Positions 1-12,135 of a stretch of 64,000 nt of DNA are shown here, one piece after another. Both the position numbers and the translations under genes were made by a program. This DNA comes from Spinacia oleracea (taxonomy: Eukaryota > Streptophyta > Magnoliopsida > Caryophyllales > Amaranthaceae), in NCBI RefSeq assembly GCF_020520425.1, contig NC_079487.1:126564385-126628384 (forward strand). The letters are read 5' to 3'. The notes under the pieces were generated by a model, which worked only from the letters and a program-made list of their open reading frames with translations, had not been told where the DNA came from and made no database searches. Within the stretch, counting starts at the first letter, position 1, and every line of letters starts with the position of its first letter.

Positions 1-1550
1 CAACAATGCTTTTCTGCATGGTTACCTGGATGAAGAAGTTTATATGAAGCCACCCAAGGGATACAAAGGAGGAAAGGAGGGACAAGTGTGTAGACTGAAA
101 AGGAGTCTATATGGTTTAAAACAAGCCTCAAGACAATGGAACTTAGAGCTGACTAAGTTCTTTCTTGAACATGGGTACACACAGTCCAAAAGAGATTATT
201 CCATATTTTCTAAGGTTGTGAATGATAAAGAAACTATTGTTCTTATATATGTAGATGATCGTTTGATCACTGGAAATGGCGTGGTTGAAGTTAGAAGTTT
301 GAAAGAATGGTTGGACAAAGCTTTCACTGTGAAAGATCTTGGAGAAATAAGATACTTTCTTGGAATTGAAGTTGCAAGAAACTCCAAGGGTACAATGCTG
401 AATCAAAGAAAGTTCATCCTTGATATTCTGAGATCAACCGGGACAGAAGATTGTAAGCCCACAAAGTTTCCATTCCCTAAAGGAATCAAATTGTCCACTG
501 AACATGGTGAGTTACTGGAGGATGCTGAAGTATATAGAAGGATAATTGGAAATTGTTATATCTGAACTTGACTAGGCCAGACATCTCTTATAGTGTCCAA
601 CAGCTTTGTCAGTTCATGCATGAGCCAAGAAAACCACATTTACAAGCTGCAATTCATGTGATCAAGTACTTGGCAGGTACCATGGATTGGGGATTATATT
701 ATCCTGCAAACTCTGAGATCAAACTAACAGATTACTGTGATTCAGACTGGGGGAGTTGTGCATTTAGTGCCAAGTCACTAACTGGATATTGTGTATTCTT
801 GGGAGACTCCTTGGTGTCTTGGAAAACAAAGAAGCAAAAAACTATTCAAAATCCTCTACAGAAGCAGAGTATAGGTGTATGTATCATACCACCAGTGAAA
901 TTGTCTGGTTAAGTGGAGTGTTGGAGGATCTTGGGTTCAATGTTCCTAAACCCATTGATCTTTTCTGTGATAACAAGTCAGCCATTCACTTGGCTCATAA
1001 TCCAGTTTTCCATGAGAGAACCAAACACTTGAATGTGGACTGTCATTATGTGAGAGACCATTTACAGGATGGAACTCTTAATGTTCTTCATGTCAAATCC
1101 TTCTTACAACTTGCAGACTTGATGACCAAGTCTCTCAGTACAATCATCTATCTTTCAAGTTGGGCATTGTCTCCTCAGCTCCAACTTGAGGGAGGGGTAT
1201 TGAGAATATCATGTGAGTATCATCCACATCAGCAGCAGTCACATGCATTTTTGTGCATTGTAGTATAGCTTTTATTAGCTTTGTCTTTTTCTGATTTTGT
1301 ATTGATCCTAGGAAGATATCCTAGCCGTTATTTTGTTGATTTGTACAGCTATTCCTATGTTAGAATAGTGAGCTCATGTATATAAGGGAAAGAGGAGAAG
1401 GGGCGCAGCTTTGTAACACACAATACACAGAATAACAGAAAGAAAGGAAACTGATTCTAATTGAACCAAGAAAACTAAAACCAGAGTCTTTGCTTTTCTA
1501 CACAATGTTTATCGTATACCAAGTTTCTGTGCATTTCCCTATCAAGATCT
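1..1550 (+). mobile_element. Copia LTR retrotransposon remnant (3' half)
   Basis: This is the 3' part of a Ty1/Copia element; its 5' part lies beyond the window. The reverse transcriptase region is recognised by SLYGLKQASRQW and YVDD. It is followed by the RNase H region, with STEAEY and the LADLMTK stretch typical of Copia RNase H ends. A purine-rich tract (GAGGGAGGGG, about 1189-1198) precedes a presumed 3' LTR from about 1199 to about 1545, which has a TATA-like TATATAAGGG near 1378. The element is a fossil with a few breaks in the coding part. The LTR end is approximate because no 5' LTR is present for comparison. Age cannot be measured here, but it looks older than the neighbouring Gypsy copy. 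Confidence 0.88.
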
Positions 1551-1806
1551 AGGCTTCTTTTCTTTGTATTTCACATCTCTTGGTATCTTTACGCTCTTCA
1601 TTTATAGCCATACAATAATACACCCAAAAAATCCTTGGCCCAGCAGCCGAGAATGAGTCACAGGACAACAAGGGGATTCAAACCTTTAACCTAGATGTTG
1701 TTACTCCTCTTATATATTACGTAGTACATACGTAGTATGATTTTAAGGTGAACCCTCTTTGATCTTGTGAAAGAGATTATCCTTCATCCTGACCTAGGCT
1801 TATACA
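1551..1806. other. Intergenic spacer, nothing recognised
   Basis: This is AT-rich sequence between the Copia remnant and the Gypsy element. I see no open frame or end repeats that I can assign. Confidence 0.5.
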
Positions 1807-1811
1807 AAGTA

Positions 1812-3966
1812 TGTAATCCCCCGTAAATTTATAAATTTTATTAATATATTTTAACGTATATTATTTATATTTAAATAAGAATTTATGAATTTTGAAAATA
1901 AATATATAATTAACGTATATTTATTTATTACATTTTAATATTTTCAACGATTTATGAAATTAAAATAATTTAAGAATTCGATGTTGAAAAGTTTTTTTTT
2001 TGAATTACGAAAACACGGTTGAATTTAGAAAACAATCATAAGCGGTGTTGAATTCAAATACTAAAACCCAAATCCTAATCCTAGCCCACATGGAAAAAGC
2101 CCAAAGAAAATTACCCAAAACTCTTACCCTTTTCACTTCACGTGAACCAGAAAAAAAAAAAAAAAGGGTTCCAAACCCTGCTCTTCAACTTCACGTGGAC
2201 TCTCATTGCACCGCCGCACCAGCCACCGCCGCCGTCAACCACAGTGTTGTTCCTCCTCGATCCGACGGTCGGTATTTCTCATTCTCCTTCGCTTGTTCTT
2301 TCATTCTCTTTTTAGTTTTATCCCTCCTCACTCGTCATTCTGTTTGATGAGACAACAACCACCACCACCTGGTCACCGCGGTTGCGCCACCCCCCTTTCC
2401 GCGCCGCTGAGACGCCGCCATGCTTGCTGCGCCGCACCACCACGCTGCCACCAGCGCACCTCCGTGTGCAACCCTGCCGCCCAGCCACGCCTCCAGTCGT
2501 GCCCTCGTCCGCCGGAAGCCTCCCTCTCCCCTCCTTAATTCTTGGCGAAGAATTCTCTCTAGGCGACTTTTGAAAGTGTTAAAGTGGCCTATTAGTTTGT
2601 TTACACAAGGTACGTACATACCTGTGTGCTTGGAATGTGTGTTAATTGTGGAAACCATGTTGAATTGTTGATAAACTTGGTTATGTTGATGTTGTTGATG
2701 AACTTAGTCAGGTTGAAATTGCATGTTTAATACTGTTGGATGAACATATTGAACTTATATTGCATTTTGAGGATTATAACATGTTAGTATGGATGATTGA
2801 TGCAAACATGTTTGATTGGGAACACTAGATTACTTAGTATATAATTCAGATCAGTTGATTGTTGTTCCCTTTTAGCTTTTCACTACTTTATGAGGGCCGA
2901 GGACCTCATTTAGTAAGTTGAAACCTTATACCCATATACAGGGTTGATCAGTATTAAAGGAAGGATTGGAGTTAATTGGAATGAGTCTTGTTTGATGCCT
3001 TTGTGATCACTTACTTAATTCCAAGATAAAAACAGTTGTAAATAAATGTGGATTGTATGCCTTATGTGATTGTTGAGTCATAACAGGGTGTCAATTTGTA
3101 AATCATGTAAAGTGAAACTGAGTAGCAATAGCTTTAGACTGTGCACGTCTAAAGTGACGGACAAACAGGAGTTGAGGTTCATGGTGGTAGCCCATGGCCT
3201 TTAATTCGGACCGGATTGATCACCGTGTCCTATTTTTATTCAAACGTTCCTCGATATCGCAGGTCACTGAGGTTACGGAGTCGCGCCCGTACCTCGTCTT
3301 CCTTAGTGAAGCCTCTAGCTAGAAAACTCGGTCCATTGTCTATTTCAACTAAAATAATATTATTGTTATTAAAGTCCAGTCTAGCCTAGTCTAGTTAAGT
3401 ATGGTCGTCAAATTATCATGTTTTGTCTGCCCTTGTTTATGTTCATTAGTATCATGTTAGGGTTGTTCGTTAATAGTATCATGTTAGGATTATTATTTTT
3501 TTAGTATGTAGTACTCAGCTTTGTTGATTACGTGCTTTGTTTGTGCATGTTGATCATGGCTATGCCTTATTGATCCTGTGATGACCCAATCTTGGTGAGC
3601 AGTCTCTAGGGATCAATAAGCATCGTCCATTACAGGTGTGAAGGTGATGCATCACGGGGTTCGGGATTGAAGGCTGTGTAGTTATTAAATTGTTTTGTTT
3701 TAAGTTTGATGTTGAATTTGTTTGGCCTGTTTTAAAGAGACTCGAACTTTGTTTTAATTAATTACGTTGACTTTGTTTTGTCGGTTGGTTTTAGATTTTA
3801 TTCCGTAGTTGACTTATTTAAATTATTAAAGTTAGTTATTATGTTTTCCGCTGCAAAATTCTGAATAAGCCGATACGTTTTCACACGGGCGATAATGCCT
3901 TGATAATTCTCTACGTTTTATATAAAAAGGTTATTTTAGAAAAGAGGGAATTGTCGGGGTGTTACA
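1812..3966 (+). repeat. 5' LTR of the Gypsy element
   Basis: This LTR is about 2,155 bp, with TG...CA ends in the form TGTAATCC...GTGTTACA. It is nearly identical to 8482-10631. It contains an unusually GC-rich block around 2200-2530 (CACCGCCGCACC) within an AT-rich LTR. Open frames in this block occur in both LTRs, but they resemble no family I know and are probably untranslated or incidental. Confidence 0.93.
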
Positions 3967-4598
3967 AAGTGGTATCTAGAAGCTAAGGTTTTACTTTAAT
4001 AAAATTTTAGGCGCCTAACTATCTAGTTATTTAAAATAAATTTCTTAAACATCGAGTTTCTACGTATTATAATGTTCAAAAAAATTGGTACTTTTATTTG
4101 GGGGGCCGATTTCCTTTTATCTTGTTTGAAAGTATATGATATTTCTTATTTAAGTTCGAAATCAAATTATTATTCAAGTTAAAGTGATACTTTCGACATT
4201 TTTATTTTTCTTATTATTTATTATTCAAAAAAAAAAATAATGAGTACACTTTTTAAAGGAGTTCAATTTTTTTTAAGTTGTTTCAAGAGTTAGAATTCGT
4301 TGTTTAGGAAATATAATTTTTTTTCGAATTAATAACTTTATTTTCGAATTTATTCGCTACGCATTTCCTTAATTTATTTTACTTTATTTATTTTATATTT
4401 TTATTTATGTTATTATTCTATGTTATAATTTTCTTATATTATCGTCCTTTTACTTTGTTATTTAAATTATTTCAATGCTTTAGTTTATGAGAGATGGGTA
4501 GTATAAGAAGGGCATATAAGATAGAATTATATGTGCATTAGTAGCTAGTCAATGATAAGAAGTTGATTGTTATGAACGTTCGTGTACTAATTGTTTAA

Positions 4599-5345
4599 GT
4601 GTTACATTTAAATGTGCATAAAGAATTGTTTGCTTCCACCAAACTTATTGCATTATTGAACTTTGTTTATAATTTGGTTGGAAAATCGTTAGTGAGACAT
4701 GGAATTGTTTATTTCAGGAATAAAATGTTTCTTTCCAAGTACACCAACATAGGATCCTTCGAGAAACTTGATATAGAGACCCCTGACATTTACGTGAAGA
4801 AAATTGTGTTTGGATGTGAATATCATGCTAAAGTTCAAGGGCAACCTATCTTAATGAGAAAGGATACCATAGCAGCCACTATCATGAATTGCTTACCTAA
4901 CAAATTTCCATACTTAGAACTCAAGGAAAATTTTAAAGACATGCATTCTGATAATGGAACTCCAAACCTGGCTAAATATGGAACTTGGGATGGTAGATGG
5001 AAATATGATTCAGAAATTCTGACCACCATTATTGAAGCGGCAGAAAGTGGGTTTAGAGACGGTAAAATCGTAGGGAGTCATGTTGGGGATTCAGTTACAG
5101 AAGAACCTATGGGAATAAGTGTAAATAATGACCTAGAGGAAAATGATGTAGCTGTGGAGAATGAGAATGTAGGTGTTGAGGCAGAGAATCCTAACCTAGT
5201 GGCCCATGAGCCAACCATTGAAATTTCTAGTGATTCAGATGCAGATCTCGAAAGTAAGCAGGAGGTGGCAAATGAGCCTAATCAAGATGAAGATATGGAA
5301 GAAGATGAAGACCCTGAGGAAGAGTTTGATGATTTTGAGATCTAA
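4599..5345 (+). CDS. Acidic-tailed open frame inside the Gypsy element, unknown function
   Basis: This is an uninterrupted frame of 248 codons between the 5' LTR and the gag-like stretch. It is the longest open frame in the element. The first two thirds are mixed and globular-looking, with no domain I recognise. The last third is strongly acidic, with a TIEISSDSDAD motif and long Glu/Asp runs ending DFEI. Such acidic EISSD-type tails occur in extra frames of some plant LTR elements, but I cannot name a family. Its openness contrasts with the decayed enzyme region. It could be an accessory frame of a non-autonomous element or a gag-adjacent relic. Confidence 0.5.
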   Translation: MLHLNVHKELFASTKLIALLNFVYNLVGKSLVRHGIVYFRNKMFLSKYTNIGSFEKLDIETPDIYVKKIVFGCEYHAKVQGQPILMRKDTIAATIMNCLPNKFPYLELKENFKDMHSDNGTPNLAKYGTWDGRWKYDSEILTTIIEAAESGFRDGKIVGSHVGDSVTEEPMGISVNNDLEENDVAVENENVGVEAENPNLVAHEPTIEISSDSDADLESKQEVANEPNQDEDMEEDEDPEEEFDDFEI

Positions 5346-8300
5346 ATTTCACTGCGCAAGTTTCAGGAGCAATGGATAGGCAAGAGGCCACAAATATTTT
5401 GAAGTCATAAATAGTTAATTTAACTCTTTTATGTTTTAGAGAATAAGTAGCGAAGCTACAATAGTTTAAAGTTAAAGTTTATTGAAGTTTGAAATGTTCT
5501 TTATTATTTTCAAGGATGTAATAAACCTTTATGGAGTTAGCAATAAAAGTTAAAATTTTCAAGGAATTATTCTTTATTTTATTTTGAGGATTCCATAATA
5601 CTCCAACCTCTAGGTAGTACGTCGTGGATTAATTGTTTGCATACTCAATGTGAATTGTGGATCAATTTAATTGCCACAATAATATTAAATAATTTGAGTA
5701 CATAAAGGAAGTGAGGGCCAATCTAGACCCTCATGATCAATATGATTCAAAATGTTATGCCTTAGGTGCAGTGTGAGAATGTCTTTCGTGAATTATTAAG
5801 GATGATTATTTTTCAATGATTATTGCATCTTATAGACGATCGTTGCACCTTCGTAAACGATTGTCGTGCATTCGTAAATGATGTGTATTAATGTGAACAT
5901 TGTTGGTTGAGGCGATCTTTATGGTCAATTCAAGTATTAAATTGTATGGGATAACGTAAGTGATGTTTCAAACCTGAAGTAGAACATACTAATTGCAGGT
6001 CGCGTTCTAGAATGGCCAACAACAATGATCTAGCTGCTGCGATTCGCCTCTTGGCGGAAAAGCTAACCCAAGAGAGAACTGAGCGCCCCGACTCTGCAGG
6101 GGAAATGTTTGAAAGACTTTCTAAGGTTAAGCCACCGTACTTCAAGGGGCAAGCCGACCCAACCTTCCTGGAAAACTGGATTAGGGAGTTTGAGAAACTA
6201 TTTGAGGCTGTGAGTTGCCCTGAGAGTATGAGAGTAAGTCAAGCTGCCCTTTACTTGGAAGATGAAGCTGATTTATGGTGGAGAGAAAATGGGGTTAGAC
6301 TTAGCGCTGTTGAGAGATTCAATTGGGATTCGTTTGTTACTGCCTTAAGGAAACTCCTTTTATGAGAAAGCAAAAGGCACAAGAATTCATAAACCTTAGG
6401 ATGGAATGGACTAAGTTTGTACAAGGCTAAGATAGACATACTGTGAAATTCAGAAAGTAAATGTAAGGAACCATATTGGAAGATTGACCTCGTATAGATG
6501 TTTTGGGAAGTCCAAGAACCTTTGGCTATTTCTGTAATGCGAGTGAGGAAATTGATGAATAGGGAGCGTGAACTATTTTTCTGTAGTGTGTTAAAGGTGA
6601 ATAAAGAACTTGGAGTCAAAATCGAAGGTGTTGCCATTGTGAGTGGATTCATTGACGTGTTTCCGAGTGAAATTGCAAGTATGTTACCTGTTGGAGCCTT
6701 TGAGTTCACTATAAACTTAGTTCCTGGAACGACACCTATAACTAAGGCACCATATAGAATGACACCTCTCGAAATGAGCAAATTAAGACACAATTGCAAG
6801 AGTTGTTTCGTTAAGGGGTATATTAGGCCTAGTGCATCACCGTGGGGAGATCCTGTGTTGTTTGTTAAGGAGAAAGATAAGAGTATGGAATTATGCATCG
6901 ATTTTAGGGAGCTAAACACCATCAAGAACAAGTATCCTTTGCCTAGGATAAATGACATATTTGACCAGTTGAATGGCGAGAATGTGTTCTCGAAGATTGA
7001 TTTGTGTTCGAAGTATCACCAATTGAGAGTAGCTGATAAAGGCCTAAGACCTCATTAGGATTCGTTATTGTCATTATGGGTTTAGAGTAATGTCGTTTGG
7101 GTTAACCAATGCACCTGCCATAAGTATGGATTTGATGAATGAGATTTTCTACGAATTCCGAATTAAGTTCGTTATGATGTTATTGATGATATCCCTATTT
7201 ATGCAAGGAATGAGAAAGAGCATGACAAACACTTGAGGATTAATTGGAGACGCTTAGGAAGAATCTAGTTTTATTAGATGAAGTATACAAATCTTGAAGT
7301 CATATGTGTATAAGTGACACCGACGGAAAAGTGAAGGACTAAATTGATTGAAAACTACGTTACGTAAGGGAATAAATTTAAGAGAAGATTTGAGTGGTCT
7401 AGGATCGTTTGAAATCATTTGTTGTCTTGAAAAGATGGGAATGTATGAATTGGTGAAAGTGCTAAGAGTTAAGCCCAAGAGTTATACATCCATGAAAGGC
7501 ATAATGAGGTTTGGTAAAAAAAAAAAAAAAAAGGTTGACCAGAAGGAGTCTCTGTAGATCCTGCTAAGATTAGAGCTGTGAGTGAGTGACCTACTCCAAA
7601 GAACGTGTCTGATATCTGAAGTTTCCTAGGCTTAGCTGACTATTATAGGAGGTTTGTGAAAGACTTTTGGAAGGAAGCAAAATCAATGACAAACTTGTTG
7701 AAAAAGGAATCGAAATTCGAGTGAAGTGAGAAAAGTGAGGAAGCTTCTAGATTTTAAAAGACCATTTGACCTCCGCAGCTGTTGTCGCGTCAATTGAAAC
7801 CTTATGAAACTAAGATCTTTACCGACCATAAAAGTCTGAAATCTTGGCAAAAAGGTACAGTGAATCTTGGGGACGACATTGAAAATGAGTATTGCTTTCC
7901 ACCCTGCAACCGATAGACAGATTGAGATTACTAACGAAATATATGTTGAAAACCTGTGTTATTGACTTTAAGGGTAATTGGGAAAACCACCTAGAGTCGA
8001 TTGAATTTCTTGCAACAATAGTTACTATGCGAGCTTTAAGATGGAAACTGTTGAGGCATTGTGTGGAAAGAAGTGTAGAAATCCCACTTGCTACGATTTT
8101 AGTGAAAATATAGCTTTGGGGGCATGATTCGTTGAAGTATAAATATCCAAAGTCATTCCCTGGGATGAGTTACGAGGGCGTAACTCGTTTTCTTTAAGAG
8201 GGGTAGAATGCGATAGAAATTCGCGCTTTTTACCTATTTTTATGGTATTTTTATGCATTTTATGCTTATTTTAGCAAATTTTACAAGTTTAGGCAAAGCA

Positions 8301-8481
8301 AATAGACTCTCCGCATAAGAAAAGGTGTTCATGCGTAACACAAACAACTTTGAGTTGGCAAAAGAGTGCACATAGGTGGCACAAGTACTTCTCTAGTAAG
8401 AATAAGTTAAAAGCTTTTGGGGAAAATGTGGGGAATTTCGTGTCAAGTTTCGGGACGAAACTTCTTTTAAGAGGGGTAGAT

Positions 8482-10631
8482 TGTAATCCCCCGTAAATTA
8501 ATAAATTTTATTAATATATTTTAACGTATATTATTTATATTTAAATAAGAATTTATGAATTTTGAAAATAAATATATAATTTACGTATATTTATTTATTA
8601 CATTTTAATATTTTCAACGATTTATGAAATTAAAATAATTTAAGAATTCGATGTTGAAAAGTTTTTTTTTGAATTACGAAAACACGGTTGAATTTAGAAA
8701 ACAATCATAAGCGGTGTTGAATTCAAATACTAAAACCCAAATCCTAATCCTAGCCCACATGGAAAAAGCCCAAAGAAAATTACCCAAAACTCTTACCCTT
8801 TTCACTTCACGTGAACCAGAAAAAAAAAAGGGTTCCAAACCCTGCTCTTCAATTTCACGTGGACTCTCATTGCACCGCCGCACCAGCCACCGCCGCCGTC
8901 AACCACAGTGTTGTTCCTCCTCGATCCGACGGTCGGTATTTCTCATTCTCCTTCGCTTGTTCTTTCATTCTCTTTTTAGTTTTATCCCTCCTCACTCGTC
9001 ATTCTGTTTGATGAGACAACAACCACCACCACCTGGTCACCGCGGTTGCGCCACCCCCCTTTCCGCGCCGCTGAGACGCCGCCATGCTTGCTGCGCCGCA
9101 CCACCACGCTACCACCAGCGCACCTCCGTGTGCAACCCTGCCGCCCAGCCACGCCTCCAGTCGTGCCCTCGTCCGCCGGCAGCCTCCCTCTCTCCTCCTT
9201 AATTCTTGGCGGAGAATTCTCTCTAAGCGACTTTTGAAAGTGTTAAAGTGGCCCATTAGTTTGTTTACACAAGGTACGTACATACCTGTGTGCTTGGAAT
9301 GTGTGTTAATTGTGGAAACCATGTTGAATTGTTGATAAACTTGGTTATGTTGATGTTGTTGATGAACTTAGTCAGGTTGAAATTGCATGTTTAATACTGT
9401 TGGATGAACATATTGAACTTATATTGCATTTTGAGGATTATAACATGTTAGTATGGATGATTGATGCAAACATGTTTGATTGGGAACACTAGATTACTTA
9501 GTATATAATTCAGATCAGTTGATTGTTGTTCCCTTTTAGCTTTTCACTACTTTATGAGGGCCGAGGACCTCATTTAGTAAGTTGAAACCTTATACCCATA
9601 TACAGGGTTGATCAGTATTAAAGGAAGGATTGGAGTTAATTGGAATGAGTCTTGTTTGATGCCTTTGTGATCACTTACTTAATTCCAAGATAAAAACAGT
9701 TGTAAATAAATGTGGATTGTATGCCTTATGTGATTGTTGAGTCATAACAGGGTGTCAATTTGTAAATCATGTAAAGTGAAACTGAGTAGCAATAGCTTTA
9801 GACTGTGCACGTCTAAAGTGACGGACAAACAGGAGTTGGGGTTCATGGTGGTAGCCCATGGCCTTTAATTCGGACCGGATTGATCACCGTGTCCTATTTT
9901 TATTCAAACGTTCCTCGATATCGCAGGTCACTGAGGTTACGGAGTCGCGCCCGTACCTCGTCTTCCTTAGTGAAGCCTCTAGCTAGAAAACTCGGCCCAT
10001 TGTCTATTTCAACTAAAATAATATTATTGTTATTAAAGTCCAGTCTAGCCTAGTCTAGTTAAGTATGGTCGTCAAATTATCATGTTTTGTCTGCCCTTGT
10101 TTATGTTCATTAGTATCATGTTAGGGTTGTTCGTTAATAGTATCATGTTAGGATTATTATTGTTTTAGTATGTAGTACTCAGCTTTGCTGATTACGTGCT
10201 TTGTTTGTGCATGTTGATCATGGCTATGCCTTATTGATCCTGTGATGACCCAATCTTGGTGAGCAGTCTCTAGGGATCAATAAGCATCGTCCATTACAGG
10301 TTTGAAGGTGATGCATCATGGGGTTCGGGATTGAAGAGCTGTGTAGTTATTAAATTGTTTTGTTTTAAGTTTGATGTTGAATTTGTTTGGCCTGTTTTAA
10401 AGAGACTCGAACTTTGTTTTAATTAATTACGTTGACTTTGTTTTGTCGGTTGGTTTTAGATTTTATTCCGTAGTTGACTTATTTAAATTATTAAAGTTAG
10501 TTATTATGTTTTCCGCTGCAAAATTCTGAATAAGCCGATACGTTTTCACACGGGCGATAATGCCTTGATAATTCTCTACGTTTTATATAAAAAGGTTATT
10601 TTAGAAAAGAGGGAATTGTCGGGGTGTTACA
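8482..10631 (+). repeat. 3' LTR of the Gypsy element
   Basis: This is the second copy of the LTR, 2,150 bp. It aligns with 1812-3966 from end to end, with a few scattered substitutions and poly-A length differences. The target duplication AAGTA follows directly at 10632. Confidence 0.93.
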
Positions 10632-10644
10632 AAGTATTTAACAT

Positions 10645-10980
10645 GGTATTGATCAAATTCAGCGCGCTCACCAAACATAATTGCATCTACATTAACCTCC
10701 AGAAGTGCGTTATAAAGACGCAAATAAATGATGTTATAACGGATGCAAAAGAAAGAATAAATAACGTAATAAAGAACGCAGAGAATTTAACGTGGTTCAA
10801 TAACAATGTGTTAGCTACGTCCACAGGCAGAGGGGAGAAAAGTTTTATTGATCTTGAGGAGTACAGATTACATAATACAACTAGTTTATGACCTAGAGAG
10901 TTTATATAGTACTCTCTAGACAGATGTGGGACGTTGCAGTAAGGGACTTGACCGATTCAAGGCATTATCTAACAAACGTA
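10645..10980 (-). mobile_element. Possible degenerate LTR remnant
   Basis: Read on the minus strand from about 10974, the sequence starts TGTTAGATAATGCC and carries a TATA-like TACTATATAAACTCTC, then GTATTATGTAATCTGTACTC. This is the layout of a short plant LTR with its promoter. A similar TATATAAACTCTCTAA...TTATGTAATCTATACT stretch lies at about 16816-16880 on the plus strand. No clear end duplication was found. The age looks old and the limits are uncertain. Confidence 0.35.
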
Positions 10981-11173
10981 TATACTACGTTCAACCAAAA
11001 ATTTCATACACTCTAAAAGGAAAATAAAAAGCCATACTTCGAGTCTTGTACTACGTTGTCCACGTACCATTAATTAAAAAGTACTACATTCAACCGAAAT
11101 GAGTAGAAAGTTGTAACTTGATGCACTAAGTCATGTACTGAGTTAAAGGACACCGAGTAATCAAGAAAACATA

Positions 11174-11763
11174 GTGAGAGAAACCCTAAAAAAACAATTT
11201 CACTTTGACAACTTCTATAGCATGGAGGTGGAGATCAGATCTCCAACTGATCCTCCGAATGATGTCTCTACGTTGGATCTAGTGAAAAATAATGATAAGA
11301 ATAAGGGAGATGTAACACAAGGAGCTATGATCAAGTCCAAACAATCTTTTAGAGAGGCAGTAGCAACATCTTCTCAATGATTTACTGAATCAAGGAAGAT
11401 CATTGCACCTGAGGGAGATTTAATTCAATAAGGTCACGTCGGAAAGATTGAGATCACCATGGAAACTAACCCTAACGGGTAAATGCCTTGGAGTCTAACA
11501 TCAAGCCAAATTATAGAATCAAGAGTGCGTGCGATGTGGAGGATCATATCAAAGGATCGTTGGAAGTGATTGATCTAGGTAAGAAGGTTTTCTTATGTAA
11601 ATTTACGCAATCTTGTGATTATAATGAGCCTTATTTGGAGGACCATGGTTTATTCTACTTGATGATTTCGACATGGAAACCTAATTTAAAACTATCAATA
11701 AATAGTTTTGATCATATGTCAATATGGATACGAATTGATGAACTCCCGATATTAATTTTATGA
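11174..11763 (+). mobile_element. LINE ORF1 fragment (DUF4283-like)
   Basis: Two open stretches (11174-11380 and 11488-11763) lie in line. The second carries a DUF4283-type signature, with LGKKVFLCKF, then a hydrophobic stretch, WKPNLKL, and WIRIDELPI. This is the N-terminal nucleic-acid-binding part of plant L1-type LINE ORF1 proteins. The zinc knuckle and the whole of ORF2 are missing downstream, so this is a broken fragment. The first stretch is less certain. No poly-A tail or target duplication could be assigned. Confidence 0.6.
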
Positions 11764-12068
11764 TAAGAAGCGCTCTTTGAGATAGCAAGGGACGTAATTT
11801 TTACTAACATGTAATTAGAGATGTTAGCTACGTAGTATACAAAATGTGCATTGACATGTGTACCCCAAGAAAATCAGAGGAACTCTCAACAGCGGAGACG
11901 GTACGTAACCTTTTAAGAAAAGTCATTACCAGCAAATTGCAGCAACTTGTACTATCGATAGGGACTCCAATCTCCGCACAAAATAGCTTAGACAAAAATG
12001 AAAGTTCGTCACACAAGCCATTGTGCAAATTGCAACGACTTGTTAATAGTGAGTCAAGCTTTGCACAC

Positions 12069-12077
12069 CTATAAGTA
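12069..12077 (+). promoter_or_regulatory. TATA box before the metalloproteinase remnant
   Basis: CTATAAGTA lies about 60 bp upstream of the ATG at 12136, a normal distance for a plant TATA box with a short leader. Confidence 0.45.
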
Positions 12078-12135
12078 AGCCGTACCATAATCTGCTAATC
12101 ACCCACAAACACATTAAACAAACCAAAATTTAGAT

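Larger units (their letters stand above)
1812..10631 (+). mobile_element. Ty3/Gypsy chromovirus-like element with both LTRs, decayed interior
   Basis: The element runs from TGTAATCCCCCG to GGGGTGTTACA and is flanked by the 5-bp target duplication AAGTA (1807-1811 and 10632-10636). It has two LTRs of about 2.15 kb and an interior of about 4.5 kb. A tRNA-primer-like site (GTGGTATCTAGAAGC) follows the 5' LTR, and a polypurine tract (AAGAGGGG) precedes the 3' LTR. The interior shows gag-like (around 6012-6365), reverse transcriptase-like (around 6600-7060) and faint integrase-like (around 7880-8110) stretches of Tekay/Del chromovirus type. It is a fossil: the enzyme region is short and has many breaks. 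By eye the LTRs differ at only about 1% of positions, so insertion looks recent, perhaps within the last million years. Confidence 0.92.

Noticed and set aside
2045-2671. Several overlapping open frames in the 5' LTR, repeated at 8714-9335
   Set aside because: They fall in a GC-rich block of the LTR and have the low-complexity Arg/Pro/Ser make-up expected by chance. They occur in both copies only because the LTRs are duplicates.
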